From Kudoa neothunni (taxonomy: Eukaryota; Cnidaria): a DNA stretch of 64,000 nt. This document shows positions 12,656 to 25,651 of the stretch, piece by piece (the stretch's first letter is position 1; every line of letters starts with the position of its first letter). The position numbers and the translations under genes are program-made. The stretch covers positions 124,001 to 188,000 of the forward strand of contig OZ199839.1 of assembly GCA_964304625.1 (NCBI GenBank), written 5' to 3'. The notes below the pieces were generated by a model that saw only the letters and a list, made by a program, of their open reading frames with translations, ran no database searches and was not told where the DNA came from.

Positions 12656-13760
12656 CAGCGCTTCCCGATTCGTTTAAGACTTCGGACCCCCCCCATTAAA
12701 TTAGATATTTTAAAACAGATATACCTTTAGTAGAAAATGAAGTTAGTTAAATTCGAACATAAGTTTTCCAAAAATTATACAAAAACAAAAATGAAACAAC
12801 ACTTTTCATAACAAAAAAATATAATAACTGTAGTTAAAAAAATTAATTCGGTGTTTGACTTTTTTCTTGTCTTTTTTGGAAACAATAACATCAAAGCGAG
12901 GCTCTTTATTGGATAATGATAAACACATCATTTTCGGGATTGAGTGAATTTCGATATTTATTTTTTATATAAAGTAGTGTGGAAAATCCAGCTTCACAAA
13001 GCCAAGTTGTTGAGAATTGAACTAATATTTGGAGTGCTCTTTTCGAAAGGGTAGGATATTGAATTAGAGTTCCGCACCAAAAATGTTCGAGCGAACTAGA
13101 ATCAAATAACAATTTCATGGAATGGCATTCTCGCAAATCGATCAGATTTTCTTTTTCTTCGTCATTATCATTCATTTTGTCCAATTTGAATGCAAAGGGG
13201 TTAATGATCCAACTCTCTGACTCCTGTATTTCTCCAGCGGTGAAATAATCATCAAGTGAATATCTCAATCCATCCAAATGCTCGCATATATATATATATA
13301 TATATATTTTGAAATCCTCAAAAACATTGCTCGTATCATTCAAAACGATTTCTTCCAGAGAAGGAAAATTCGCCAAGTAAGCTAGAATAGATGAGAAATT
13401 AGGAATTTCAAAAGTACGCGCAAGATCAGATTTTTGTTCGAATAGAAAGTTCTGAATTTCGTTTCTAAGTTCGAAAAACCTAGTTAAAGCTTCGCCTCGT
13501 TAAAGTCAACTGACTTCGGTATAGTACAGAAGTACAGATGCTTCTTCATCCAAGTCACTGCAAAATGCCTTGAAGAGTCTGTGGTTTAGAGCTTTGCCTT
13601 TGATAAAATTTACAATTTTTATGCAAGAGTTCATAACGTTTCTCAAAATTTCTGGCATCGTTTTTGACATGAGAGCTTGTCGATGAAGGATACAATGGGT
13701 AATAGTAACGTCGGGAATTCGGTTCCGCATTAGAGTAGCAAAACCGGATCGTTTTCCAAT
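12656..13760 (-). mobile_element. hAT transposon remnant (ZBED/FAM200-like), C-terminal half
   Basis: The minus-strand translation at 13750-13506 reads SGFATLMRNRIPDVTITHCI, then HRQALMSKTMP and IVNFIKGKALNHRLFKAFC. At 13376-12906 follows the hAT C-terminal dimerisation domain (YPTLSKRALQILVQFSTTWL, CEAGFSTLLYIKNKYRNSLN). These match the ZBED5/SCAND3/FAM200 class. The N-terminal BED finger and first catalytic part are absent and a frame break separates the two blocks. A plausible hAT terminal sequence, CAGCGCTTCCCGATTCG with a C-run, starts at 12656, preceded by CTATATAG (possible 8-bp target site). A (TA)n run at about 13287-13308 expanded inside the frame. The far end is not identified. Confidence 0.82.
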
Positions 13761-13836
13761 ATTTTATCGCTAGTTTTCTCTCATACTTTAGTAAATGACT
13801 TATTTCATTTTTATCCATAATTGAAGCTAAAAAAGG

Positions 13837-13901
13837 TGGGGTCCATTGGACCCCAATAGAAGGAATGTGTAAAGTCAATTTTCAGGCGCTCGGAAGGTTA
13901 A
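13837..13901. mobile_element. isolated piggyBac terminus
   Basis: Read from the TTAA at 13898-13901 on the minus strand: TTAACCTTCCGAGCGCCTGA, then about 25 bp, then a palindrome of 9-bp arms (TGGGGTCCA / TGGACCCCA) at 13837-13855. The same arrangement occurs at about 63170-63243. No transposase of this copy remains next to it. Confidence 0.6.
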
Positions 13902-16049
13902 ACTGTGGCTCTGAGGGTTTGAACCATGTCCGCGACTATTCATTGCATTATCATGTTTGTGTAATTTGATTTTATTCTCAATAGTTCTCTGAAAACGAGT
14001 CATTTTCTGTTTTTATTGTGAAGCATTTTGAAGATTAAAGGGATTAAAATCAACGATTTTAGCTACGCAATAGCATGAATTATAAATTTTCCCCCTTTTT
14101 CCGATTTTTTTGTATTTTTAAAAAATAAACCAATCAGAGATGAGGTTCTAACATCACATATTATTATTATTAATTTTCTTTATCATGGTAAAATTATCAA
14201 AAAATATGCTCAAATATAATGGATTACGCAATACAGTCTTGCAGATTTATTGCGCACTTTTAGAAATAATGTCGAAAATTCAAAATATACGAATTAACTA
14301 TGGATATTAATCGTGAGATAAGAGTAAAATATGTCGATAAATATAATTATAGAATTAATAAATAATTTCTTCGTTCGGAAAAATAGGAGTGCATGGTTAT
14401 TACTCACCTGAAATCTGTTGTTTGATTACATAGGTATGGTTAATACGCAGCAGGGAAAATTATCGCTTACTTGAAGAAAACGTGTAGATTATTAAATAAT
14501 TGGAAAAATAAGGAACTAAGAGTGGCTCTAAAGCGAGCATCGGTAAGCCCTCCGGCCCCAAATCACTCACCACATTGAATACAATTGTATCAATAAAATC
14601 AAAAATATTTGCAGACTTTATTTCAAGTGATTTAAAATTTTATCGCAAAACTCTTAGAAAAAAAAATTCAAACTACTCGATATAAAAATGGATGAATGGG
14701 CCAACATTCGAAAACGAGGAACACATAGCTGTCCAGAGAGTACAATATAGTAGGAAAATAAATTAGTCAATGGCATAAAGGACCACCCTTAAAACAACAT
14801 TCCTATAACTGTCTGTCGGGGACAGTTCCATGGGTTTGTTTCGAGATTTAGTATAAAAACGAACAAATTAAATAGAAAATCAAAAAGAAATAAAGAAATT
14901 ATTCAAAGTACATCCATCACGCCAAAATTCTGGGACAAATTACAAAGTTAAATTTTTCCTTTTGAAAAATAAAATGAGCTTGGTTTAAAACAGGAGAAAT
15001 AACAAATTTCTTGTTGAAAAAATAATTTTGTCATAAACTGCCTTATTCGTTTCCAAAATGCTCTTCGAACAATAAAAAAATTAATACGAAAATTTTTCAC
15101 ATCTCCCTATTAAAGCTATTATTAGTGCAACGAGAGAATAAATTAAAAAAGCAGAAAAAGTGGTCGCACACCCACACAATTTTCCCCTATATGCGATGGC
15201 GCGAAAGCATGGATATTAAATAGTGTAGGGTTATTACGCAATCGAGTCGTTCTCCCAAAAAGATGCGTAGTATCCTTGCATAACTGTACAGAGAATTTAC
15301 TGTAAATATAATTGAAAAAATTAAAATGTTTAACATTCAATTCGATTCAACGTTTTTAATATTAATGTGGGTCATTAAATCTTTTTTTTCAAAAAATTAT
15401 CAGTTACGGGTAAAAAAAGTACGGGAAACACCGACTTAAAAGTTTATTTGTGTCTAAATTATTTTAATGATAACTGTTGTAACGCGAAAAAAACCAAATG
15501 ACAACAATAACAATATGATAAAAATGTGGCGCCCTATTTTAATACTTTGTTAAGCTTGCACCTAACTAAAACACAACACAACAATAACCGATCTTTTACA
15601 AAATTTATAATCATTTGTTAATGTGTCTCTTCGGTCAAAGAAGGACTACAATGTTCCTTAATGCGAATAATATAAAATTCAAACCTATAAAAGGTAATCA
15701 CGAAAAATGGGATAAAGAAAAATTTTTGTTTTCCTATCGTTAAACATTGTTTATTAACGATGTTCAATGTAGGTTCCGTAACTATTACGTAACATTTACA
15801 TAATATCAGGAAAAGTGTAGTAGACATATTTAATTAAAGGTTGTAGCTATTGGAAGATTGTTGGTTTAATTAAAAGTTGAATTTCGTAATGGTTGATTCT
15901 AGCTTTATATTTTTTCAAAAAAGTTCCTCCCATATTTTAACCGATAACTCATTCCCTTCCGATATACACAGTTAAATCGTTGAAAAATGGCTACTTAAGA
16001 TAGTCGAATATTTGCGAGAAAATGCGTCAAAGGGGCTTTACATACGAAA
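13902..16049. other. AT-rich intergenic
   Basis: No supported gene. The last 150 bases before 16050 are the likely promoter and 5' UTR of the membrane-protein gene. ATG 16021 opens a different, shorter frame and was not chosen. Confidence 0.45.
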
Positions 16050-17098
16050 ATGCGATTAGGCAAAACCCACCAATGTATGATGGGTGCAGCGATGATTCAG
16101 ACAGCACTAATTTTAATATTTATAGCAACTGCTATGGAAACTGCCATAGTAAGCGATACTGGTGAGATGCTGAAACGTTTTTGTACGGGATTGGATTTAA
16201 TTTTGTGCACCTTTTCAGATAGGACCAACTATTGCATAGGAAGTGCAGCCAAACAGTTGATCACAACAAACAATTTGATGGTTTACGACTATGTTGGCCA
16301 CAGAAATAACTATGTTGTCGATAAAAATTACAAATGTTGTATTGATCAGGGAGAATTGTGCCTATTTTACGATCCCTGCCTAACAAGAAACATAAAAATC
16401 AAGGGAGAAACCTTTGAACGCGTCTATTTGGCATTTCTAGGTGGAAAGTACACTCAAAGTGAATTCTCTATTGTGTACAACTCGAAAACTAATAAAAATC
16501 AAAAATTGGATCCCCGAACGTAATTCCGTTAGTGTCACACGAAGACGACAAAAACAAACACAACTAACTGTTTTCTTGTAGATACAATTTTAGTGTTACA
16601 CTTAGCCCTAATTCCAATGGTTTAATTTGGATACAGGTATTAGATTGGTAGGTGAGCTTTTAGTTGATGAATAGAATGAAGGTCACTACTGAAAATTGTA
16701 ATCCCAAGAAACTGCCTCAAGCGCTCCAATGTGATAAACGATACATCACTGCTATCTATCACACACAAACAACCAATGCCGATTGTACTTTTCTTAAGAG
16801 GCTGGGGAAAAATGGATCAATCAAATTTTTTATCACATTCACTGTTGCTCCATTAATGGCATTTTTGATGATTTTTGGATATTCAATTTTTAGCAAGAGA
16901 GTTCTGCTCGAAGAATATAACCTGGTTGTGTCGGAACAATCCTCCAATGCTAGTAATCAAGCTATTGGAATGGTTAATTTACCGGTGGATACTACCAACT
17001 ACAACTCCAACAAAGTGGATAGCCCTAACTCATGTTTGACTATCAACAAAGAAACTACGCCGGCTCAAAAATCTAGCAGTGTTGAATCGCAATTATAA
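16050..17098 (+). CDS. two-pass membrane protein with cysteine-rich ectodomain, family unknown
   Basis: Three exons, 16050-16519, 16582-16636 and 16664-17098, join in frame to 319 aa. The second intron (16637-16663) would be only 27 nt; without it the frame hits a stop at once. Seen: an N-terminal hydrophobic segment (about residues 10-34, MIQTALILIFIATA), a loop of roughly 190 residues with many Cys (CTGLDLILC, NYKCCIDQGELCLFYDPC, CDKRYITAIYHTQTTNADC), a second hydrophobic segment (about 228-252, IKFFITFTVAPLMAFLMIFG) and a 66-residue Ser/Thr/Asn-rich tail. Both ends would face the cytoplasm. The topology and the YHT...C spacing recall BK-channel beta subunits, but this is too weak to name. 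The first exon could instead hold a signal peptide. Confidence 0.72.
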
Positions 17099-17169
17099 CA
17101 CTATTTATATATCATAATTTTATTTTATCGCAATTATAACACTATTTTATATATCATAATTTTATTTTT
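17087..17169. repeat. 41-bp tandem duplication across the stop codon
   Basis: A unit beginning TCGCAATTATAACACTATTT occurs twice back to back (17087-17127 and 17128-17169) with one inserted T in the second copy. The first copy carries the last codons and stop of the two-pass membrane protein; the second lies in its 3' UTR. Confidence 0.85.
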
Positions 17170-19698
17170 TTCATTTTGAGAGTTAGTTATGTTTTTCGGT
17201 CGGTGTCTATTGACCCCAAACACTCACACATACGATATTTCGTAATCAACTTTACGAGTTGGTAATCCAATTCCGTAGTACAAATCTTTAAATTTTACCG
17301 GCTCTGCCGAATATTCATTCAATTTGTGAGTCAACTATAGTTTAAATCGAATTAAACACTTATGAACTGACGAATCTAAACTGATACCATCTCTATTTCT
17401 TCTTGGTTGTCCTTAAGATTTGATCCATTGTACTTGTTTCCCATACTAAATGGTTGGGTTGGTTATATTTAATTTTTTAAATCAATCCCTCCACCTAATT
17501 TGTTTGTTTATTTATTTATTACCTTACAACATATTCCAACACTTAACATTGTTTCGCTGTTCGGTAAAGCGTTATAGCCGGTGTGATTGAGACAGGATCT
17601 TTTTATGAGATACCCCACAACAAAAATATAGCAACAACGCAACAGTTTACTCTATATGGGTTGTCAACGATCCTTTACAAAATCACGATTACCCCACAGA
17701 TATCATGGCGAATATGAAAATGATAGGTCTATATCTGGAAAAACTCACTCATCATACCAATAGCAGAAATCTACCCAAAACAGCACCCCTAAATGATTGA
17801 TCTGTTGAAATTTGAAGAATGTCATCAAATAAGCGCTAATATCATTTAAGAAAGTTACTTTAACTGAATTAAAAAATGAATTGGTGTAATAATTCATAAG
17901 ATGATAACCGAACCAATGGGATCACATGCCGAGCTATTGATCTTACTTAGTGTGTGGAAGTTAGGCTGTAAATAAACACGATTAATTTTATTCCTATCCA
18001 GCGTAATTAGTTGTGAGATCAACCCTGTATCTATAAATCCATCCTTAAATGGTTTTTAGGATTATTTGTAGAATCTATAGACCTATCATAAAATAGAGGT
18101 ATTTTGAATTTGGCGTATTTAGCTATAGAACATTATAAACTAGCTTAAGGCGATTACAGGCGTTTGACAGGTAGGATCTACTCTCAACGAAATGCTCCCT
18201 TCACATATTAATAAGAAGTTGACTATTAAACCGTCAGAATATACGAATTAATGGACATTAAACAATCCACCAACAAAACTCCTTTGTTAAGACTTTTGAG
18301 CTTAAAATATGAGCTATGTAAAACTGCAGTTGGCTTAATTAATAACATTGTTTTTTTGAATGTAGACAAAAATTGTTTTCCTACTTCTTAAATTTCTTAA
18401 ATAAAGGCGGGATGTAGTATTTAACTTTAATGAATGAAACCTGATAATCAGATTTACCGTCATCGGCAATTTGCTATTTTAGATTGATTTTTAGCTTGAT
18501 TGACTTATAGGAAAATTATGACTACCATTATTCTTTAAAATTTAAAATATTTTAATGACTTGTTTTTTTTACGTGTTTAACAATCACGTAAGATAGCATC
18601 ATCGACGCTAATCATATGTGTATATGCACTGATTTAAAGTCCAATCGATAGTCGATTGTTGCCTCTGGTTAATTCTGTAATGCTTGTCTCTAATCCAAAA
18701 CATTTTTCTGCTGATTTTACGAATAGAGTACATTTTATACGTGAAGTGATCTGATAATTTTTTGTGTCTGTATAATGTACAATATTTTCTTTACTTAAGT
18801 CAACGTTTGAGCTCTATCATTATCTGATTTCTATATTAAAATAAATTATTAAATTCAGCTAATAATTCACCTTGTCCCATAATTGGGTCTAACCCTCCTT
18901 AGCGCTTGATTTTAAATCAACTTAAGTTCTTTTTATGTCAGGCTGAGGACAAGTGATTGATTTTATTCTCATAATTTTAATGTTTCTATAATACAATTAG
19001 CAGGTATGTAGTTAAAACAAATATACATTACGATACCAACCATTCGTTCTCCTCAGATTCTTACTAAGCCAGCTTGGATTCTATTTGCAATACAGTGCTG
19101 CAACCTCAGAGTTCGATCGTCTTGGATCTCGTATAAATCGGAGTTTGGCCAAAAATTTCGAGTCAGAAACACTTTTGAATTCGAGCATATATAGAAAGAG
19201 TATTCAGAACAAATACAGTTGGAGCAAAAACAGAGAAGAAGAGTCACTCAATCAAATTATGCAACCGTCATCAAAGGAGAAATATTTATCCTATATTTCA
19301 TTTTTACCAACATATTTAATATTTACATTTTATAAACACAAGATATTCATGGTTTTTTATAAATAAGAATAAAAATAGTCATTTATTTGAGTCGCGGTAA
19401 TGGATCAAACTAATTCTTATTATTTTGTAGGTAAAAAATTACTCGAAATCGAACACACCACTAGAACGGATTATTATCGAAGTTCGCGGTTGCACTGTAT
19501 TTGTAATAAGGTTTTTTAGTAAATATTGAAATTTTTGATACATAATCATCTTGAATAGATAAAGAAAAGATCAAGGTTTCTAATAAAGACGAAGAAAAGA
19601 AATCGAGTAGTTTTGTAATATAAATAATTAAAATATTTTGGAAGAACAGGAAGCACGATATTGTTAAAGAAAAAATTGGAGTCAGACTCATTTAACCC
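17170..19698. other. AT-rich stretch with one coding-like segment
   Basis: Mostly featureless. A plus-strand open stretch at about 19080-19270 (SEFDRLGSRINRSLAKNFES ... YSWSKNREEESLNQ) has protein-like composition and could be an isolated exon, but neither its splice sites nor a family could be assigned. A TGACCCCAA-type motif near 17210 is reminiscent of piggyBac ends but lacks its partner half. Confidence 0.3.
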
Positions 19699-19955
19699 TT
19701 AACCCTTAAAGGATAACCTTCAGTTCCATGCACCCATCTTTATATTATTTTGTTTATAAATTTTGTTGTTATGCATGTTATATTTTGTGTATATTCGTCA
19801 GAATTTTATCTACATTTTTAAAAAAGCATTATCTACCGACCGACATAATAAAATAAGTTAATGGTTTGGCGAAATTACATAAATTATAACAGGTTTTACA
19901 ACAAAATAATAGGGAGGTGGACGCACGAATCCAATGGTTAGCCGTTAAGGGTTAA
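19699..19955. mobile_element. piggyBac MITE, copy 1
   Basis: 257 bp bounded by TTAA at 19699-19702 and 19952-19955. Terminal inverted repeats TTAACCCTTAAAGGATAACC and TTAACCCTTAACGGCTAACC agree at 18 of 20 positions. No coding capacity. A second copy is at 52310-52544. Its right TTAA is also the left TTAA of the full piggyBac element beginning at 19952, so one inserted at the end of the other. Confidence 0.88.
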
Positions 19956-22104
19956 TGGACAACTCTGGGTTCCACGATCCCATATACATTTACCGGCTTA
20001 ATTATAGTATTAATGTGTTAATTCATGCATTAATTCGTGGTCTCTCTTAAAGCTAGCTGTGTTGTATAATAACGCTTTGATAAGAAAAGAAAATAAGAAT
20101 AAATATTCTACTAATTTTTTGAAATACAATAAAAATAATATTCCTCGTGGTATGCTCGCTGCATACACTTTTTTGCAAAGAGGACACGCTTATTCCTACG
20201 AGTTACGGGGCTTGGACAAAAATGACATGGCCTTCGTCTGTTATCTTTGCAGATTTGGGTTAGGTTTGATTTATTATTGGAAAATTGATATCTAACAATT
20301 TCCGTCGAGCGTTTCAAAGTGGGTTTGGTAGAAATTAATGGATTTTCGAATTTTCTTTCTTATTCTTCTTTTATTAACGAATAAGACAAATCCAATGGGA
20401 ATCCTTGTCTTCAACCAGTTTTATCGGTTCTCATGTAGGTAGGATTTCTATTTATGAAGATTACAAACGCGTTGAATGCAGCCACATCTAATAATTGGCG
20501 AAACACCGCGAATGATCAATGTCGACACATTCTCTTGCAAGAATATGTTGAAACACACTGATCTAATGTGTCAACGCCGCATTTTTATTGTAGTCTAAGA
20601 TTGCCTTGAGCTTAGCATATGATATTCTTTATTTACATTTTGAGTACGGTGTTCTGATGGAAGAACAACCACTGCCTTGTTTTTACGCGGAACGTACGAA
20701 ATAAGAATGAATACTTTGTAAAAACCCAATAACGATGAAAATATCTTTCTTGATCTATGCGCCAAAAATTCTGGGGATATAAAAGTTTTGCATATAAATA
20801 TTCAGCCAGTTTCCACGAAGTGAAATAATTGTCGATGGTGATACTACGACCTGCATCCAACAGATGTTGTGTTAGATTTACCACAACATTAAAAGGCAGG
20901 TTGGATTTACGGTAACGGTCAAATTTACCAAAATATGGAATCATGTTTGAAACATAAAATGTGTCGCTGTCGCAAACAATCCAAAATTTTAAACCGTATT
21001 TCAATGGTTTTTTGGGCATGTAAACCAAAAATGAAACTCGCCCCCAAAAAGGATATAGCTGTTCATCAACAGTTAAATTAGGACCTGGGTTATAGCTAGT
21101 TTTACAAATGTTAGTAAATTCGTCGAATATTTTTTTTATCAGTGAAAATTTATCTTCCGATCCAGGATTGTTGTTTCTGGTCCAGTACTCATCAAAACGC
21201 AATACACAGGATTTTTATGAATTTATCTCGACTCATCGTTGCAGGAAATAAGGGCCTCCCATGAATTTCATCCCACAAAATTTTTGTACATTCCGAATTG
21301 GATTTGTAGATGACAGCTAACAACAACAACAATCCCAAAAAAGCTTTTAATTCAATCAGATCGAGATGTTTCCATTCATCTCCTATCTCATCGATGCCTC
21401 TGTGATTGGTATACAACATGATTTCTTCCATTATTTGTTTAGTTATGAAATGATTGAAACAATCAAGTGGTGTCATTGAATCGAAAGAATCAATTGGTTT
21501 CCTTGTACAATAATGCGGTCTAATATATTATGACAGGAAGTTCGTCCAGAAGTGATCTGGGGAGTACAAATAATAGATGTATCTTTTGACAAATAATTTT
21601 TAATGGAATATCGAGTGTTACAATCATGTGAGACAATTTGTGAAGAAGAATGTTGATTAAATACATTTAGTTTCCTCTTAGATGAATATATGAATAATGA
21701 AATGAAGAATTTAAATTTTTTCGATAAATTAACCGTAATATTCATTTATTAAACTTTCGTTTAATTCGTTATTATCTTCCAAGAAATTTTTTAGCTCGTT
21801 TGAAGATAAACTTTCAGTGTCAGATGATATATCAGTAAATAGATGGGAATCTTCCATTATAACTGTTTGGTGCAATTTTTTGATCCAATTTTGTTATGTA
21901 CAAACATAACAGGCTTAATGTATGTAATCCAAAAGATGAAAACACTGGTCTTACAACCATAAAAAAAAATTTTTAATGAATAACACCAATTCATGGATAA
22001 TTAATTTTTATGAATTTATGTGAAATTTCAACCCAACAATAATTAGTCTAACCTAAGTAATTGACGATGTATCATGTGGGTGGGTTCGTGGAGCCCAGGG
22101 TTAA
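19952..22104 (-). mobile_element. piggyBac transposon with degenerate transposase
   Basis: A 2.15-kb element bounded by TTAA at 19952 and 22101. Inside the ends CTGGGTTCCACGATCCCA and CCTGGGCTCCACGAACCCA match as subterminal inverted repeats. Transposase on the minus strand: start at 21857 (MEDSHLFTDISSDTESLSSN), N-terminal domain at 21745-21192 (LDCFNHFITKQIMEEIMLYT, LKAFLGLLLLLAVIYKS), DDE core at 21202-20633 with catalytic Asp in LTVDEQLYPF and SITIDNYFTS, NILDVAAFNAFVIFINRNP near 20500, and a C-terminal Cys-rich domain at 20317-20111 (CHFCPSPVTRRNK). Several frame changes separate these blocks and the GGVDxxD region with the third Asp is not readable, so it is inactive though fairly recent. 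Confidence 0.9.
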
Positions 22105-22164
22105 TTTAATAATACGTAAAAAATATCAGAAAGTTGGAATTTTTTATTACAGATGAAGTGTTAA

Positions 22165-22620
22165 TTGATATATTTTACAAATAAACATTTTCTAAAATAT
22201 CGCCGGATGTTCAAAGAGCATGATTGTGAAGAGTCCGATTTGTGCTATGTTGGAGGCACTCATTCGCTGGGATTATTTTTTTTTATAACAAAATCGAATT
22301 TAACAAATATAAATGTTTTTTTATTTCTAATTCGTAAAAGAAAATTTAGCCAGAATCGAAAAAGCCATTAAATGGAAGTCTAGACTACGCAGATGACGAC
22401 ATGCTTGGTTTTAAATAACTCTTCTCAGAATATATCGTACAAAATAAGATATGTTTTTAGGGGTACCAATTCTTACTTCTTAGAATACTTTGCCTCTACA
22501 GAATATCCGACACTTGACAAAATACTCTGCGCATTCAAAAGTAAATTTGTTTTTAAGAAATACATTCCCTCAAAATGTTCTAAATATGAAATTAAAATTT
22601 TCAATATAGCGGATTTTTAA
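22165..22620 (+). mobile_element. piggyBac transposase fragment, opposite strand
   Basis: The plus-strand segment 22393-22620 reads LDKILCAFKSKFVFKKYIPS then KCSKYEIKIFNIADF, the piggyBac core block normally VDExLxxFRGRxxFxxYIPSKPxKYGIK. The first catalytic Asp is present (TLDKI). Upstream, 22165-22260 (KYRRMFKEHDCEESDL) may be an earlier piece. It lies 60 bp beyond the right end of the preceding element but in opposite orientation, and is a separate, older copy. Confidence 0.65.
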
Positions 22621-25600
22621 ATTTTTTGCACTATAACACACAAATTTATGTTATGATTCATAAAATAGATGGTTTATCTCAAAATTTCATGTTGTGTCTA
22701 GTTAGGCTAAAGTTGGCGAAGGGTTGAGGATTAAGTTAAATTGTTTTTTCTAATTAGAATGATCATTTACAATTCCTCTATTTTTTATAATCGATCTTTT
22801 CAGCACATAAGGACGTTTAATAGAAATATAAACGATTCCTTTTAAATATTATCTCCTCATTTCTAAATGGAAATATGTAAACAACGAAATAGAGATTACA
22901 ATATTCCCTCCAACCTTATTCTTACTCATTTTTACTGACAGTATTATATCAGTCCTATTGTAACGAATGGAAACGTTCAATTATTGTTCTTAACGACTTT
23001 GAATCACCATTTAAATATATAAAATTTTAAATTTATTATCACCAAAATAAGATAAATTTCGAGAACAAAAATTGTATAAAACTAACCATTTCCTCATAAA
23101 AAATGTCAAGGGTTCGTTATTTTTTCGCGCTCTGCGATGAAAATCTATTCTTATAAATATCATAATGTAAATTTACGAAGCTAATTTTCAGCTGTAATGC
23201 AAAAAATTAATTACATACAATTATGTATGTATTTATATATATATATATATATTCTGGTTCGCCTTCTAATTTAGCACGACTATCCGACCCTTGCCCTAAG
23301 AGAAACATCACATAAAATTGTTTTCTAATCAATTTCTCTATGTGAATACTAATTAAAATATGGAATCACTACAAGTGATGACATAAGATAAAATCAAACA
23401 GAAATAATCTCAGGAATTCTACCCCAAAGAATCTCGCTATATTTAATAACTACAAAACAACGAAACATTTTAAATTTTAAAATATTCCATACTGATCAAT
23501 ATTATAAATATCAAAAACTAAGATTTCTTTTAAAAATAATAATTTTAAAAATTGGAATTATACAATATTCAGTCCAGTTTTGACTGTAAACTATTTTTCA
23601 TAATAAAGTGCATGAATACGCATGCGCTGAGATAAAACTTTTGTAGTGCTTGTTCTGGCTCGTATGATCGACAAATCATCAACCAAAGTGCACAGTCGAA
23701 TTCTATAAATGATTAAGTTTCTGTAGGTCTGTTTAAGAAGGATACCGTGTTGTTTATTGGGCGATGCTTTCTTCGATACATTCACACAAACACCTGGTTT
23801 TTTAGAGATGGAGAAAATTCCAGCCAATCACCCAGTCGGAAAAACCAAGTAATTTGTTTTCAGTTGAATTTATCTGATAATTTTTATGAAGTGACTGTAA
23901 AAGTAACACATTCGAAGCGTATTTGTTGTATGACAGTTACGCTAATGCGTTACAAGTGATACATTTTATCAACAAAATGTCGTTTATTTGCAATGAGGGT
24001 ATTTCCATTCGATGACCTTTCATCATAGTTAACATATGCTTAAGTGAATAATCGTACCCATTCAATTTGTGCAATGATAGCGATAAACCAACGATTTTTT
24101 AAATGTCCGAAACTTATTGACCATTTGGAATCTGATAGAATCCCGGTCGGCGATGCTGCAATAGGAAAAAGTACTTTTCTTTAATTTGGTTGATCTAATG
24201 AATTTCGAAATAAAGACGAGGAATTTATCAGATTTCAATCAATTATTCAAAAACCACAAATTAATATGTCCGAAGCTGAGGCATACATGAAATCATTAGC
24301 TCCATCTGCCACCACATTGAACAACCATTCTTCTAAATGTAATTTAATTTTACGATATTTAGTTTTTTTGAATGTGTACTAGCCAATGAAAAGGTTCATA
24401 TTATTAATCCTAAGCTTAAAAATGATAACAGAAAATCGAATTTTAACTCATCGAAAAAAAATGAAAATGGTGATCGAAGGCCGAAAAATCCTAAACAATA
24501 TCGTAGTTCAGTAACTATAATGTTGGCTATTAATTTGAAAATTAAGAGGGTGCGCGCAAGGGGAGAACCGACCGCGTCGGTGATAAATCAAAGGAATAAC
24601 CGATGTCGCTCAGAATTTCTCGTCCTTGGTGGTTGAATTGTTTGGTATTAGTCACTACTTACCGGATATTTGTGGAATGGGTGATCACTTGCTAAACTCA
24701 TTAGTTTAATGCTTTGTGTTATTTTTATTTTTGTGAACCCTTTACTTATGCTTGTTTATACGCCATATTTTTTCATACCTATTACCTATTAACGACTAGT
24801 TTTGCCCAATATTTTTTCTTTTTTTTACTAATAGTCGGTACTCACCAAAACTTCCCGTTATTCAAGATATTCAAGACAGATGCAAAGAGAATTTGAGTCT
24901 TAAATAAAAACACCAAATAATTTAAGATAATATTCAATATCATTGATTAATAGATTAATATAAATTGTTCTCTCTTTTTGGTGTATTCCTCTCGAGAAAT
25001 GCATAAAGTATAGTGTTTCCACGAAAATAAGACATTTTCTTATACTAATTTTACACAAGAAATAGCTATTAGGTCTTACATCTCCGACATAAAATCAAAA
25101 TAATTATACTCCTATGCGATTATCTAAAAAATCAATATAGATTATGTTTTTGATAGCAACAAATCATTAATATCTTCAAAGAAAACGAAATTACTCATTA
25201 TTGTTGTAACTAAAGCCTGGTAATCAAAGTACTGTCGAATAACCATTACTACAATACTCTGGAGCACTGTCAGGTTTTACTTAAAATTCTCACTAAAAAT
25301 ATCACTAGGTTCTATTCAAAATTCCCTCCGAAAATACAGTCAAGTCTTATTTATAATTCCCATTAAAAATATTGATAGGTCTTAAAATTCCCCCGAAAAA
25401 TACAGTCAAGTCTTATTTAAAAATTCCACCCAAAGGGCGAACTTTTGCCGATGCGTGCGCACTAAAAAATGTAATGAATTATATATTATTTTTTTACCGG
25501 ATAATCTAAACAAATTGCGAACTATAAATTCTTGTAATGGATTCTAATAATAGGTTTCCGTGGTAGAAAGTGGCTATTGGCACGGTAAATAATACTTAGG

Positions 25601-25651
25601 TGACATTAGTTTTGACTGCATTTTAAAATTGTTGGCCTTAAGAACGAATCG
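22621..25651. other. AT-rich stretch with coding-like debris
   Basis: (TA)n at about 23228-23252. Two plus-strand stretches have protein-like composition: 24215-24345 (MSEAEAYMKSLAPSATTLNN) and 24380-24500 (NPKLKNDNRKSNFNSSKKNE). They could be exons of one small unknown gene or debris of a lost element; I cannot connect them or name a family. Confidence 0.3.

Noticed and set aside
16021-16160. Alternative frame from ATG 16021 (QNPPMYDGCSDDSDSTNFN)
   Set aside because: Stops after 47 codons, whereas the frame from 16050 is open for 157 codons and splices in phase to a second membrane segment.
23591-23959. Overlapping frames on both strands near 23.6-24.0 kb as a gene
   Set aside because: Neither shows a known motif or usable splice context; composition does not favour one strand.
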